64,000 nucleotides of DNA from Onchocerca lupi (lineage: Eukaryota; Nematoda; Chromadorea; Rhabditida; Onchocercidae), in the NCBI GenBank assembly GCA_028564675.1, contig JAOVVO010000362.1:16732-80731 (forward strand), given 5' to 3'. The stretch's first letter is position 1. Each line of letters starts with the position of its first letter. The notes beneath the pieces are model-generated. The model was not told where the DNA came from. It was given only the letters and a program-made list of their open reading frames with translations, and made no database searches. Shown here one piece after another: positions 1 to 14,400 of this stretch. The translations under genes and the position numbers were made by a program.

Positions 1-97
1 GGAAAAATTATCGGTTATTGCAATTTCTAGTATATTCGCTTTTCCAAGTAAAATTCTTTATTAGTAATATCCAAAGCTAACGAAATTATCTGTTCAG

Positions 98-3000
98 GAA
101 ATTCTGAGCCGTACGGAAGGTCTGGATGTAATGGAGAAAACAGTTGATGATCTGATTATCGAATATAAAGAAGGAGAAGCACCACAAGTTGTTGGAGTTG
201 TAGTTGATGGTCAGGTACGATTATACTGGCTTACCTTATGGCATTAATATATTTTATAACCAAATCTACTGAGTCGAAAATATTTTCTTTACATTCATCA
301 AATTCAATTTTCAAAATTTTTTTTCGATTTTTAAGTTTCAGATTCTAAAGGCAAAGGCGGTTGTAGTAACAACAGGAACTTTTTTAGGCGGAAAACTTTT
401 TCGAGGATCAGAAAGTTATGCTGCTGGGCGTCTGGGTGAAAAGGTTAGACATATTTAATGCTTTTTCAATAATTCATGTTATAATTTAGAAATACTCATG
501 TTTTGTTAATTGCAGTCGTATAAAAAGTGAAGATCGAATAGAACAAATAAGAGGAGATTAAAATTAATTTAGAATTAGCTTAGATTGAACAAACTTCCTC
601 AGCGTCGACTAAGGACCGATATTTCTCTAAATCTTTTCTAGTGAGGGAATGCAAAAAGCTTCGCTTTTTTCCGTTTTAATCGTCTTCATTTTAATATCTT
701 AGCAATCAAATGTTGAAAATTAGAAGCAGTAAAATCGCTGAATCTTTTTTTTTTTTTTTTTGCAGGCTAGTTCAAAACTTTCTGAAACCTTTAAGAGGCT
801 TGGTTTCAAGTTAGGACGTTTTCGCACAGGTACTCCAGCACGTTTGTTCAAGAAAACAATAGATTTTAACAAATTTACTCCTCAAAATCCAGATCTGAAG
901 CCGATTCCATTTTCGTTTATGACAGAAAATATCTGGCTTTCTTATCGTGAACAAGTTAGCTTGCTAATCATTTCTATTTGCTTCATTATTTTCCCGTGAT
1001 TTTTTTGAAATATTGGTTTTTATATTATGGCCTTTCTTTAATTTTTCATTTTCATTTTGTGCTTCTTTTAAGGACAAAAATTTAATGATATTTTTATTCT
1101 CATCATCTTTCATCTTCACTTCCATGCTTTTGTTTTTATAAAGTGATACAATATTTAGTTACCGTCATATTTGGGTTATACGAATAATCGCCTTGCCGAA
1201 GTGGTGTTGAAACATTTCAACGAACGCAGTTATATTCGTAGTGAAGCAAGTGGCCCGCGTTATTGCCCCTCTCTTGAATCAAAAGTTATCCGTTTCCCTC
1301 ATCTTAACCACAGGGTTCATCTTTATATTTTTGTAATGTTTGGCCTAAAAGGTTTAAGTGGAACAAAAATGATTGAGTTTAGTTTTTAACAGTTTTCTTC
1401 AGCTTAGATAGACTTAATGTATCTAAAAGCGAATATTTCAGTATATTCTATGATAGTAAGCAACGGGAACTACGAGATGTAAGAGTTCCAATATCTATCT
1501 ATAGATCATAGAAGTGAAACATTGAAATATTAAACAGACAATATGAATATAAACAAATTGAAGACTAAGTACTTTTTTCAACTCTTGATAGCGGAAAACT
1601 TCTTTTTGATTTATTCGTTGGAATAAATAAAATCGGAAAAAAACTTTTCAGGTTTTTTTGGAACACGAAGGTTTAGATTCTGATTTAATTTATCCGCAAG
1701 GTATGTCAATGACGTTTGCACCGGAAGTGCAGCTCGAAGTGTACCGTTGCATACCAGGTTTAGAAAATGTCGAACTATCAGAGGCTGGCTACGGCGTTGA
1801 ATATGATTATGTAGATCCAAAACAGCTTAAGCCAACTTTGCAAACCAAGCTTGTAGATGGTTTGTTTTTTGCAGGTCAGATTAATGGTACCACAGGATAT
1901 GAAGAAGCTGCAGCACAAGGTTCATATATGTTAATTTTTTCTCTTTTGATATTTGATTTTTTTATTCTTCTATTTTTTTTTCTACTTTTATTTTTCAAAT
2001 TTATGACATTCTGAACATTAGGAATAAATTATCGATCAAAGGAAAGCTTGAAATTCCATATTTCGATTGTATAAAAATAATGCTCAATGTTGTTGAGGCT
2101 CCTAAGTATTATTTTGTAAAACAGGATTGGTAACTTTGTTAAATAAAAATTATAATGTTTAAAAATTACTTGTCATTTATGTCAATTTTCTTTACCCATT
2201 ACTATTTATTTTAGGCATTGTAGCTGGAATAAATGCGGCAGCGTCAAGTCAAAATAAAAAACCATTTGTTATTGATAGAACAGAAGGTTACATTGGTGTA
2301 TTGATTGATGATCTGACTAGTCTTGGCACTTCAGAGCCATACCGAATGTTCACTTCGAGAGCTGAATTAAGATTACATTTGCGGTAATATTGTAGTGTTT
2401 TAGTATAATTTTCTCTTTATTTTACTAAATTATTGAACTATACTTTTTAGAAAAAATTTATGTAGTTTTTATGATCATTCTGATTCTGAAAATGAGATGC
2501 GAAATTTCTATAGGATGGATTGATCAAATGATTATCGATACTATGAGTTCTAGGCCAGACAATGCTGACATGAGGTTGACGCAAAAGGGTTATCAACAAG
2601 GAGCTGTATCCGAGCATCGTTATAATCACTTCTTAAAAATACTATCTGCGTATAATGAAGCACAGAATTTGCTAAAATCCTTGAGATATCCGATGAACTT
2701 TTGGAAAAAATTTATACCTCATTTAGAAAATGTTCGAGCAACAAAAGGTTAGAAGCAAAATGTCAATAAGCAACAAAAGTTAGAAGCAAAATGTCAATAT
2801 GATGTATGGGAGAAAGAACAAAAATAAATATTTAGTGAAATCTAGATGTTTAGTATTAACATGAGAAGATACAAAATCATAAGTATTTAAATTTTTGCAT
2901 TATTTCAACTAATGAGACTCAGTTCATTTTTACACTTTTTGTTTTTATATGCAGATTTTCGATGTATTCGTTTATTGCTGGTTTTGGAATTAAAAAATAT

Positions 3001-3913
3001 CTACATTTTTATTTGCAGTATACAGTGCGTTTGATTTAATATGTCGTTACGAAATAGACTTCGCGGAAATTCGGAAAGCAATCCCTGTTGAATTAGGAAG
3101 ATTATTGGAAAATGAAGAAATCGAGCATCGGTTAAAGATCGAAGCATTTTATCATTTTTATCTGGATAAATCCTTGGCAAAAGTGAGTATTACGATATAA
3201 ATAAGGAATCACGATGGTGATTATCATTGTAGGTTTTCTGCAACTGGCTGTGATAGTTTTTCTGCATTATTGGTTGGCATTCAATTTTTGAAGTATTGAG
3301 CACAATTTTGTTAAAGTTTAATCATTTAATGAAGTAATGAATAGTAGACGATACCAAAATTTTTAAACTTTTGTTCAATTCCAATTCTATGTTACTTTCA
3401 TTTTCTTTAAAAAAAAAAAAAAAAAAGAAGAAGAGAAAACAAATTAAGGGCTGAAAATTTTACTGTTGTTGGAAGATGATCAGTTGACGAGATCTAATAG
3501 TAGTCATATTTCGTTTTATTATTGTAAAAATCCGTCCTTCTTTTGTAATGCAGTTTTACTCTTTTAATTCCAGAAGTATTTATATAATCGATATTATTTC
3601 GATTTCCATTTGTTTCATTGAATGTATCATAGTTATAGTGTTTAGATAGAGCAGATACGCAAAGAATGTGCTACAATTATTCCTGATGATTTTGATTATT
3701 CAAAAATGAAATCTGTTTCTGCAGAATGCAAAGAAAAGTTGGAGTTTTGGAGACCTCAAAATCTTGCTGCAGCATCCAGGTTTTGGTTTTGGAACATTGT
3801 TATCCTAAATTTCTTTTCTTTTTATGGAAACAATTTAGAATATTTCTTTCAGAGTTCCTGGTGCAACAACAGAAGTTTTAATGGAACTATTGAGTTTTTT
3901 AAAAGCTCCGTAA
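98..3913 (+). CDS. mto-1: MTO1/GidA family tRNA uridine-34 modification enzyme, 5' end outside window
   Basis: This is the FAD-dependent enzyme that, with GTPBP3/MnmE, builds the 5-carboxymethylaminomethyl-type group on wobble U34 of mitochondrial tRNAs. Exons: 98-214, 342-443, 766-954, 1159-1314, 1652-1919, 2215-2383, 2554-2747, 3019-3182, 3646-3779, 3853-3913. Phases join without a break and the stop is TAA at 3911-3913. Family motifs read through in order: AKAVVVTTGTFLGGK, LGRFRTGTPARL, SGPRYCPSLESKV, IYPQGMSM, DGLFFAGQINGTTGYEEAAA, GYIGVLIDDLTSLGTSEPYR and MFTSRAELRL. The C-terminal helical tRNA/partner-binding domain runs from about 2554 and ends with the ASRVPGATTEVL stretch. The N-terminal Rossmann GxGxxG region lies upstream of the window. 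The intron before exon 3 ends in a long T tract. The family assignment is very secure. Mitochondrial rather than other location is inferred from the family's role in animals. Confidence 0.95.
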
Positions 3914-6900
3914 GTTTCTGTTAATATTGTGCTATAATTTATTTAAAAAGGAATGGATAAAATTTTTTATAATTTTTTGCAATTCGTTGTTTTTTATTAT
4001 GTTAGTACAGAATGGTAGAAAATAGTTTAGAAAAATATTTATTTTTTCAGCAAATGTTTTGAGAAGGAGATTCAAAGTTGAATATGATCATTAAAGCTTT
4101 ATTTTTTATTCAGATATATGATCCATTTATCTGATTTTGTTAAAAAATTTAAGAAATTATCAAGTTGGACCCTAAATTAATTTTGTTTGTAAATAAAGGC
4201 CATTGAAATAATCAGGACTTTTTTGCCAACTTAGATCAAAAAAAGAAAGCATGGACGTTGGAGATACCTGGAATTAAAGTAGAAAATTGCATTTCAGTAT
4301 AATTTTCTATTATAATCCCATCAACATACTGGATTAAAATCTTTCCCATTGGAAAAAAAAATGAAATTCAGAAGATTGATTATTATCATTTGTCACCTAC
4401 TTATTTTTGGTGGACTCAACTGGAAATTATTTGCTTTAAGATACTAACTGCAAATCAAATGATGCTCTCCGATTGACTGAATATGTGAAATCATTAACTT
4501 TTGACTCAACATATGCACATCATTGATAAACAGAATTAATGCAGCACGCTCATAATTGTTGCATTCGGATGTATGAACGCATTATACATGTATTATTTGT
4601 TGCAGTCATAATGAAATTTTTATTTTTGTCTCTCCAGGACCAAAAAAGTTTGTCTAAGGCAGTCAGTTGTGCCTCAGAAATCAAATGAAAAATTGACATT
4701 TTCTTGATAATCATTTCCATAGTCGCCAAAATACAACCGCGATATTCTTATCACCTTGAATGAACAACGCATAGAAAGTAATATTTTTTGATGAATATAA
4801 ATATTCACATCATTAAGAATGAAAAGTATCATATTCTATTGCTGATTTTACTTTCTATATCAGTAACGAATAATGTAGGTTTTAATTATTTGAGTAAGTT
4901 TGTAGCTGTAGATTCAAATATTTTCAATTTGACTTATTTTCTGGAGAAAAATTTTGGATCAATTTTCGATTGAAATTGTATCTGGTATGCAGAGGTTTTA
5001 GTAATCATTAGATAATCACAGATAAGATCATCAACACACTATCATGTAATTAGAATGTCATGACTCCAACAAAACAATACTTCTTATAATAAGAATGGAA
5101 GTAACTGTGAATTTTATTAAACATTGTGCAATAAAATTGTAAATTGATAGAAATATATGGTTGAAAAGGTACTTACATCCCTGTTTCCAAAATTAGAAAA
5201 AATTATTCATTGGTTTATGTCGTTCTTCGAACATACTAGAAAGTGGTCAAGTGATGCTCGAGCCAGTTAAGCTAACAATGTAAAATGACTAGGCAAACAT
5301 CGATGTCGCTGTGCGGAGGACAGAGGAGTAAAGTTTTTTAGGAACTGAATGATTCTGGAACAGATGAATGGATTATGTTACAAGATAACAGCTTAAAATA
5401 TATATACCAAATGTTAGTAATGATGGCTATGCTAATCAGTGCTTAATAAAATATTATAATTAATAATCAGAAATCATGGAAAAGATCCAAACTATCACCT
5501 GAAGTAGTTGATAAATGAATTTGAAGTTTTCAAATAAACTTGAGTAGGTATGAAAACTAACGATAGTGGGAATGAAGTTATCATTCTTACTCTCATTAAT
5601 TTTGTTGCTGATAATACAGTCCAGCAGTAGCATAATCACGAAATCGAACGGTTTTTTCAATAATCTAATTATGAAAGTTGCATTAATGACTTACAGTGAT
5701 TATTAAATATTATAAATGGTGTTAGATAATAATCAAAGATTAATAATTGAGGAATTACTTAGCAAAGATGAAATCAATATGATTCAAATATTTCAGTTTT
5801 CATATTTTATTGAAATACTTATCAGATCAGCAAACACTTTTAATTAGATGAATTGATAAATATTCCGACAAGCTGACCATTTTATCAAATTGATGTTGAA
5901 AGTAAATCTATTCATAAACTATTTTAGGAAAAAATGAAAAACAATTAAAAGAAAGAAATATTTATTTTTGAACTGTGAATAGCTCTGGAAGTCTTCTAAA
6001 AATTTCTATCATTAGTTTTATTAAGTGACACGTAATTTTTTTGTTCATGTCAATATTACCATTTCAATTTCTTGCAAAACTGTTATACTAGGAAAATTAC
6101 ATTCCAGAATCAGAAAGCAAACGTTGCTTCTGGATTCAAAAAATCAAAAATTTGTTGCATATGGTTTCACTAACATTCTCGAGAAGTTGTAAACAAAATA
6201 AAGCTTACAAACCATAAGCGATGAAAGCTCAAGGAAATTTTTTAAAAACAAGCATTTTTCGCTTATTTCTTGATGATTTTTATAAAAAAATGAGTTAATC
6301 CATTTAATCATTTTTTATGGAGAAAATAAAATGACGCATTTTGTTAGAGGAAAAGTACAGGAAAGACTGACATAAATACTAATATCATGAGCTGAGAAGC
6401 GCAATAGAAAAAACAATAACAATTCAAATTCTTAAATATTTTATATGAATATGCAGATATTTTAGTGTAATCTTATTTTCAACTTATGTGAAAAAAATGA
6501 AGAGATAAATTGACAGACAAATTGATACATAATGCCAACATCATATTTTCAGATAAAGAAGATAAAAAGTTGAATGATGAATGAATAAAGCGGATCAGTT
6601 CTATAATATGCGGCTCAAATAGAGACTGATCTTTATTTCCTGCTTTAGAGATAATATAGATGGAATTGTAGGTATATAGCTTGTAAAATAATTGGAAGAG
6701 TTTGAATTCAGATTCTGTTTCAGATTTGATTTTAGAAATTGATTCGGCGATTAAACATAATTTCATTATCTTCAAATATGCCAGATCTTTTCTCCATACT
6801 TTCCATCCCGATTTCGATATTTAATGCTCTAAGTTAAGTTATTAGTCGTAAATAAGTGTTGGAGAACTACAAATTGGATCATTAAACCACAATGAGATAT

Positions 6901-7521
6901 AATAAATGTCGGAAAAATCCGAAAAATATAATTAATGCAAACAAGGAGTGTTGAAGGTCAAGAAACGTGCAGTTTCAAATGTAATAAGAGGCCGATAAAC
7001 AGAAAGGTAAACATGTTTTCCGCCGAAACGATCAACGTATTTATCGCCAAAACGCTCCGATTAACTGATAAATAAAGCAAGGTCAATCCATCTTGAGACA
7101 ACACGTTGAAGATCAAGAGAGGAGGAGGAGCTCCGAAAGGATTTAAAAGGTTCGGATTTTGGGACATGAATACCAAGGTGATTAACGAGTACCCAGTTAC
7201 AACGACCCCAGCAAACTCGACTCGATTCAACAGAAAATCAACAATCAAGGAGCAGTATTCTACGAGTGACAAAGAAAAAAAATACCCAGTGATAAAGTTA
7301 CTTGGATATTCTCGGATAGTTTTTTGTTCATAAATGTTATGTCCTTTAACAAATTCTTTCTTCTAACAGGAATTGTCTCTTTCGTAGAATCTATATTCAC
7401 GAGGAAAAACAGCGACCATAAGAAATAATGTTTAAATATTAAACAATCAATTAAATTCAAATTTTATGTTTTGCTTCACTCTTGGTAGCTGGAGTTTGTA
7501 ATTTTAGCATAATCTCAATTA
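3914..7521. other. Intergenic region between convergent MTO1 and doublecortin genes
   Basis: This is 3.6 kb of AT-rich sequence between two genes whose 3' ends face each other. I see no exon chain with family similarity. Short open stretches on both strands are no longer than expected in such sequence. The one recognisable feature is copy A of a dispersed repeat at about 6907-7190. Confidence 0.6.
6907..7190 (+). repeat. Dispersed repeat, copy A
   Basis: This stretch is clearly related, in the same orientation, to 44378-44660. Shared landmarks in order: CGGAAAAATCCGAAAAA, AAGGTCAAG, ACAAACATGTTT or its close variant, TATTTGCCGTCAAAAC or its close variant, CTCCGATT, AAAGCAAGGTCAA or a variant, GAGACGACA or a variant, and CCGAAAGGATTTAAAA or a variant. 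The two copies differ by many substitutions and small gaps, so this is an old duplication or transposable-element family. Both strands happen to be open for about 75-100 codons here (6958-7272 minus, 7106-7333 plus). The second copy does not keep either frame, so I do not call a gene. I saw no clear terminal inverted repeats or target-site duplications. Confidence 0.7.
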
Positions 7522-10500
7522 TTATATAAAATCATAGTCTTTAAAATCAGGATCATAACTATTTTGTTCTGGTAATCTGCAAATATCCACATTCAAATCC
7601 AAGTCAATTTTAGTTTTTTGGACAGTTTTTATATTTGTCGAATTTTTTTGCATACAACCACGTCTTGGCGTAAAGTCTGCTTCGAAGCTCATTTGGCTTT
7701 CTGAACGATATTTCTGTAGATAAGGGAGCTTCTTTTCTCTAGTTGTGGTATGCATGATTACATCACTAGAAGTAGCAGTACCATGAGCAGTATCTGTCAT
7801 GTTATTACCAGAAGTAGTATTGGTGATAACAGCAGTGCTGATAGCCGATGTTGTGGATGTGGCCGAAATATTAGCAATGCTACTCCCAACTGTCACTTGT
7901 TGTGAGGAAGATTTCAGTAGTTCTTCCGAATCCGAAAAATTTTCTGCTTTCCCTGATCCCATTTTCAATTTCACGCCGGTATCAACAGCACTGGATATAA
8001 AAGTTGACGTAACAACAGAAGGTGTTGCTAAAGTAACTTGTTTTCTATTGGATGAATTCTTCTTATCAATTGTTGAGGATTCTTGAAGTTTTTTTGAATT
8101 TGATATTGTATTGATCATTGGTCTTTCATCTTTACTTTGGTCTTCTTGCCTTCGACATTTGAGTCCATAAGCAGCATTTATGTGGCCTGATTGGTTTTTC
8201 GCAGTAATATCATTTTTTTTGTTGTATCCAAAATTGTCAGAAATATTCTCGAGTTCACTTCGCTGCACAGATAATAATGTTGGTTTTTTAAAATTTTTGG
8301 AAACATCATTTAATTCGGCATTATTTTCTGAAACATCGCAGACGAGCTTATTGTTTTGATTCTTTTCTAAATCTTTTTTTTGCTTTAAACTGTCCCTTAA
8401 TTTTGTCTCTAAATTCTGCTCCAAAATGACATTTTGAAAATTTTCAAAATCTTCTGCTTGTACACTAGAGTTTTTTAGTAGCACATCACTAGAGCATTCC
8501 TTCGAATTTATTTTGGAATTTTCACCATTATATTCATTATCCACATCCTTCTTCAGGGATAATATCCTTGGTCGTTGATCTTTGGTATTGAAAGATTGAG
8601 ATGTGAAGCGATCAGCCGTTGTTGCTTGCAAAGCATAATTAGTGAGTACGGCCCTTGGCGTTCTTGCTCCTGCGGTTGCTGCAGTAGCATCCTTCATCTG
8701 ATCTACGATTCTGGTGCTGTCCGGAAGTGCCACTTTCACTTCTAAGCTCTGTGATGGCACTTCAGTGCCTGTAACTTTGTCAAGCATTGATGGGCCAGTT
8801 TCAGCACTTTTATTGCCACCATTGTAGACATTATTTGCCTCGTCATCATGTTTTTCCTGTCCTGCAGAGATGTTAACAATGATGATCGAACTGTTGCTTG
8901 CTCTTCTTACCAATGCATCATGATTTACTATGGTGATAACAGTTTCAGCATTTCTCGATGGCGATGAGTAGTCATTGATGTCCTTCGTTTGCATCATTCC
9001 CATTGACTCCGTATTTTCGGTATTCTCAGCAAGCGAAAACTCTCGAGAACTATCTGGAATTTGAGCGATAGGCGCTGCTGGTACACATTCGTCATATTTC
9101 TTTACGCTAGGCTTTTGATCACTTTGGGTTGCAATATCATCGCATAAACCATTCTTTCCAGTTTTGTTTGTGATCTGATTTATTGCTTCAACCATTGGCA
9201 AAATTTCATAATTTTGCTCAATATTCTGCTCATTTATCGTTTCAAGTTCATGCAAGGATGCTTTGCTTTCAACTTCAGAAATAGAACTCGGAAGTTCTGT
9301 ATTACAGATTGTGGGACTTGAATTCAAGTGAAGTTCTGACTCTAACTCTGAATTAGATTTTTGCTGCTCTTTTCTTGCATTGGCCGACTTTGCGTCGCTT
9401 TTCTCCGATAATTCATCGTTTTTCGAATAATTTTCTTCTGATTTCTAAAGAAAAGTTTTCAAAAAATTTTTCAAAATTTATCATCTGAATTTGCCAATAA
9501 TATCGCATTCGTCTTTTATGGGAATATTTTAATTGGAAAGGAAAACTTGAAAATTCTTTCGTTCTGTTTGATAAGAAATAAAAACTTGGTTCTCGAAAAC
9601 GACAAGGGAAGAGCCAAGATCATGATTCGGCATCACTGATATCATTTTTACGAACATGAGGGTTTAAAAGGTAAATTGTACGGATTTAAATGGATCAATA
9701 ACATTATATCGAAAGGAAAGAGAATTAATTTAAGAATAGAATCAACAACTATCGAATATTGTATATTCGAAGCCAAAACATCATCTTTCTTATGGTTTTG
9801 ACAATGAAATTCAGAATGAAAAATGGCGCTAGTCAAAAATACTTCTGGCAGAAAATTTGGTATTTTTAAATTTTTTTTTAAGAGGATCAACCGACTATCA
9901 AAATATTAAAGTCCAGCAATTTAGAAAGAAACATTTTTCAATGCACCAAATCAATTTTATTTGGTTTCCGTCTTTCTCGTTGTATGCAGATTCTCATATC
10001 TTCAAGCCAATCTTCGAACCAAGCCTAGAATTTTAGCATTCCATTTGACCAAAAAATGTTTTGGGAATGGGCGGATTCTCTTGTTCAATTTAATTTTCAA
10101 TTTCCCCTAAGTTTTTATGAGCTTCGTTTTCTTTGAATTCCATATACTGTATGATGATTTCCCTTTTTTGCCCTCATTTTCAAACCAGTGATGCCTTTCA
10201 TCATGTTTCAGTATGAAAGCTTATGCATACAAATGCTGTAATGACTTTTCTTCTGGCATTGTCTCAGTTTATAATATCTTAATAAATTTAAAATCGCTTC
10301 TAAAATTATGACTCATCAGATGTGGCATCTTTTCTCACTTTCACTCGATTTAAAAAATCCTCTAACTTACCTGCTCATTACAATGTTGACGAGTAGATAG
10401 ATTAGATGAAGAACCACGATTACGTCCAAGATCCATTAAAGAGTGATTGACACAGACACCGCCATCAAATGGAAATGGAAGACCAGTTCGAGAAGTGTAA

Positions 10501-11465
10501 CCACGTTGTTTCAGATAAATATCCACGGATTCAGCGGAATCAAGAGCACTCTGTTCTGGTGGTTCAATTTTTGGGTTGATGTTCCACTTCTGTAATAGTG
10601 GAAAAAGCACTTACTCCACTTTTTTTTCTTTTTCTTTTTAACTCGAGCGATTGAAAATTCGAAAATTTATGCTATTTATAAAATATATAATTAAAAACAT
10701 AGACATTTAAAAATAAAACGTGGAATAAAACATACTTCACGATCTTCAGATAGCAAACCATACTGCTTATGAATAAATGGTCCCTGTGATACGGCTACGT
10801 ATGACTCTCCATTTTCAATTTCTTCGAACTGAAAATAAAAACTAACTATTTAGTAATATTTTAATTCGAAATCACTAATGACTAGTTCAATAATAATTTC
10901 CATGCCAAAATGATTTTGTCACAACTATTTTTAGTTTTACTTACCAAAACGTTCAGATTCTTATTTAAGAATGCTCTTTTATAGCAAATTAAATTTTACA
11001 ATCATTTATAACCATAAATTTTGTTTGTGATTATGTGATCAAAAAAATTGCAGTAATAATTTTCTAATTATTAATGCAAAACAAACATGTCGTATGTGGA
11101 GACCATCTGTTCGATAGAATTCATGCACAGGAGCCATTAAACCTAATTTCTTGGTAAGAAAATCCAGAAAAGTAAGCCAGTGCTTAAATCTTTTCCGACA
11201 AATGACCACTGGTGTTCCTGTGTCATATTGATCACCATTCTTGTATACTTTTATTCGTATCCCGCGATAATTCAAATCCACCGAATGTTCTGGATGAGTA
11301 GGAAAGAAATTGAAGTCTAACCCAGCAGTATTCATTAACTGGAATTTACTGTGGGTGAATTAAAATAAGAATAAAATCAAGACAAAAATTAATTTTTGCG
11401 CATAATTCTTACTTGAAGATCTTTCTTTTCCCCTGCTACTTTAAGTTTGCCTTTCTTTCCAGAAT
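7522..11465 (-). CDS. Doublecortin-domain protein with long low-complexity C-terminal tail
   Basis: Exons in transcript order (minus strand): 11413-11465, 11087-11338, 10736-10828, 10371-10589, 7522-9444, all joining in frame. The first two complete exons encode one doublecortin (DCX) domain, a ubiquitin-like fold that binds tubulin and microtubules. The diagnostic core reads GIRIKVYKNGDQYDTGTPVV, then RKRFKHWLTFLDFLT, then FEEIENGESYVAVSQG across the next intron. Only one DCX repeat is present in the window. The last exon encodes about 640 residues rich in Ser, Thr, Asn, Lys and Glu, with no domain I recognise. No kinase domain is present, so this is not the doublecortin-like kinase ZYG-8. 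The 5' end is unresolved: the 11413-11465 exon enters with phase 1, and no upstream exon with a start codon fits clearly. ATG at 11333-11335 is an alternative start. Family is secure; role in microtubule binding is inferred from the domain. Confidence 0.85.
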
Positions 11466-14400
11466 CTAAAAACCTTGAAGACCATAGTGCTTATGCTTAA
11501 AACTTGTTTTTTTTTTCTTTGATTAGATACTACGCTTAAATTTTTTATTTTTTATTCAACATTGTGCTTAAATTCACAATACAAATTTCTATACAAAAAT
11601 CGATCTCTAAGCCTTATCAAGTATAAAAATATGTGAAAGCGAAATTTCTCCCTATATGTTCCCAAATTTGGATTGCCAAGTCTCTTTATAATTTGTAGAA
11701 ACAATTTGAAGATATAAAATTGCGGATGAATGAAGTTTTTGAATGCAAAACAAGAAGTAAATGGAATAAAGAATGTCGAACCATGTGAAATTTATGGACT
11801 TGATTGGTTCGAGATTGAAGTAGGTCGAAAATATTATGCTTTAAAAGCATGCTAGATTTCTTTGACATTCTGCTGTACTTTTTATGAGGAGATCGATTTC
11901 CGCAAAAAGACCGGAAATCTGCCATTTCTTCAAATATTTTAAAGAGAGCTGTTTCTCCTATTATCTATCTCCCTGCACTTGTTTGTACATGGAAATCAGC
12001 GTTGAGTGATTTTCTTCTGCTTTCTTTTACTGCTGACCATTTCTTTTAATCAATTGTCAATCAATGAGAAAAATAAAGACTAGAAAGTTCTCATTTTAAA
12101 AAGTAAAGTAAAGCAAATCGTAGTCTGAATTAACAAGTTGAGAGATGAAGCCAAAAAGCAATTAAGCCAAGCGACACTATTATCACTCGAAACGACCATT
12201 ATCATCGAATATGAAAGGAAACAAACACAGCGTGTACCGCAATTAATCTAATTTGTCTAAAACAGTTTCAAAATAACAAAATCTCTATATTTATCGCTTT
12301 TTTTGGAATTCCTTTGATGGAAGAGTTCCAATTCGATCTAGAAGATAATCGATATTAGAAGCGCTGAAATCTCTATTTTCGAAATTGTGATAAATTAAAA
12401 GAGAGAGGGAGATTCCATTTCTCAAAATATTAGATTTCTCATTGTGTTATTACATTTCGATTCAGATACTATGCATTGCTGCAGATGTACTTAATGCTTA
12501 CTTAATGCTCTTTTTTCTTCGTTACCGTATTTTTTACCTAAAAAAAAAAATTCCAGAAGTTGTTCAGAAAATTTTCATTTATTGGCATTTTGCTCAATTC
12601 TTGTTCGATAGATTTTCATTCGCATTGATGTTTACTTCCAATATTCCGTATTGATTCTAACGCTATGGATGTTTCTATCAAACTTTGATAAAAGCACTAT
12701 TTATTACAATAATTTTACTGAAATAATAATAATCAACAAGCATTTGCCTGTTTCAAAGATGATTACATTAGTAGCTGATGCCATTTGATTGAAGTTCAAG
12801 GAATGCGCTCGAAAACTTTATTATAGAACGCCCTGCTAAATAATATGAGAATCGATTATCCATTTTAGCTAAGCAATCGCAAATAATGACCAGCTTTGTG
12901 GGCGATGTAAAAATCTAGAAATTCATCGCGTGAATATCTAATAAAAAAGGAGCGATCAGCTATAGTTGGTAAAATTTTTGTGATTAAGAAGATCTCGAGA
13001 ATGAATCTTTTCGCCAAGTGAAAGATTTTTTACAGAATGAAAGGTGAAAAATATAGCAATCAGCGATTAATCGAGCTAATAGCATAAGGCGATTTCTTGG
13101 CAAAAATAACACGAACTTATTGTATAACAGAATAATGTTTTGCTTATTAATGGCTTAAAACGCTAGACAGCGAAAAGTTAGATTTTGAATGGTTAAAAGG
13201 CTGAAATAAGCAATAGAAGCTAATGAAAAGGCATAGAAGTGAAATGAATGAATAACCTATCTAACCATTCAGAAAGAAAGGCCATTTTCTTTGTCATTTT
13301 ACATTACTGTTTTCCTGTTATTTAACCAAAAGATTTACAAAGAATGAAATAATTGTGTATTGATACCTAATTTACGCTTGAATCAGTTTTTTCTTCAATT
13401 TTCTTTTGATATCAATATGACACTTCTGTGTTACTTCTTTTCATTTCGAATTATTTGCAGTGATAAAACGATTGATTTTCGTTGAATACATGCAAATTAA
13501 GTTTTTATCAAATGATTGTACAGAGAACGGCAATTAAAAAATACATGAAAAATTTGTATTCTTTTGAAGATCATAATCGATATTGAACCAACTGTTAGAA
13601 CTGGATTAAGCTAGAATCTATAGGCCAAATTTGGAAAATTTTTCAAAATTTATTGCTATTGATTTATTCAAAAAGCAAGATTTCAAAAAATATTATTCTG
13701 GAATTCTTGTATTTAAAACTGTGGTTTGTATGAGTTCCTTTTTAAAAGATGAAAAATATGGTAATTTGCATTAAATTTACTATCTTTTAGCTGGTCTGAG
13801 TGCTAGTGATAAATTTTAGCAAAAGCATATATTGAAAGCTTGTGCATTCGGTTAGCAATGACCATAAAAATAAATCTGATGAAAAAATATGATATTTTTG
13901 TCGAAGGAACAAAGCGCTAAAATGTAATCTGAACTACTCAAAATTGTCGCATTAGATGGATTTATAGACACCATTTACTTGATATATTGCTTTTGTGCGG
14001 TTATTTCTTACCACTACAAGCCAAAAAAAGAATTTCCAACTTATCAAAGCGCAATATAAAAAAAATGAGATCAGTTTAGCATCTTATGTTGCATCTTATG
14101 TCGACATTATGCATCATTCCTGATTCCTGATTCATCAGTTTTCGTAATGAATATTATCATTAAGCATTTTTTAAACTGCATGAGTATTAAATTCAACATT
14201 AGATTGAACCATTCTAATAATTTTTGAAATACTTTTTAAATTTGAAAGATCCACAAATTGTGGCAGTGGGAATGTTTCAAGGCCTAACTTAAATGTTCAT
14301 GAAACGCTCTTAATATAATTCCTGATGTTACACATCTTGTTACAGCAGATTGTATATGGTTACAGCTTTTTTTTAGTTCCATCATTAAACAATGTAAGTC

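Noticed and set aside
6958..7333. Overlapping open frames on both strands, one hydrophobic
   Set aside because: They lie in dispersed repeat copy A, and the other copy does not keep either frame.
7799..8086. 95-codon plus-strand open frame
   Set aside because: It is the antisense shadow of the large final exon of the doublecortin gene.
11686..11925. Candidate first exon of the doublecortin gene (starts MADFRSFCGNR)
   Set aside because: No donor in it has the phase required to join the exon at 11413-11465.
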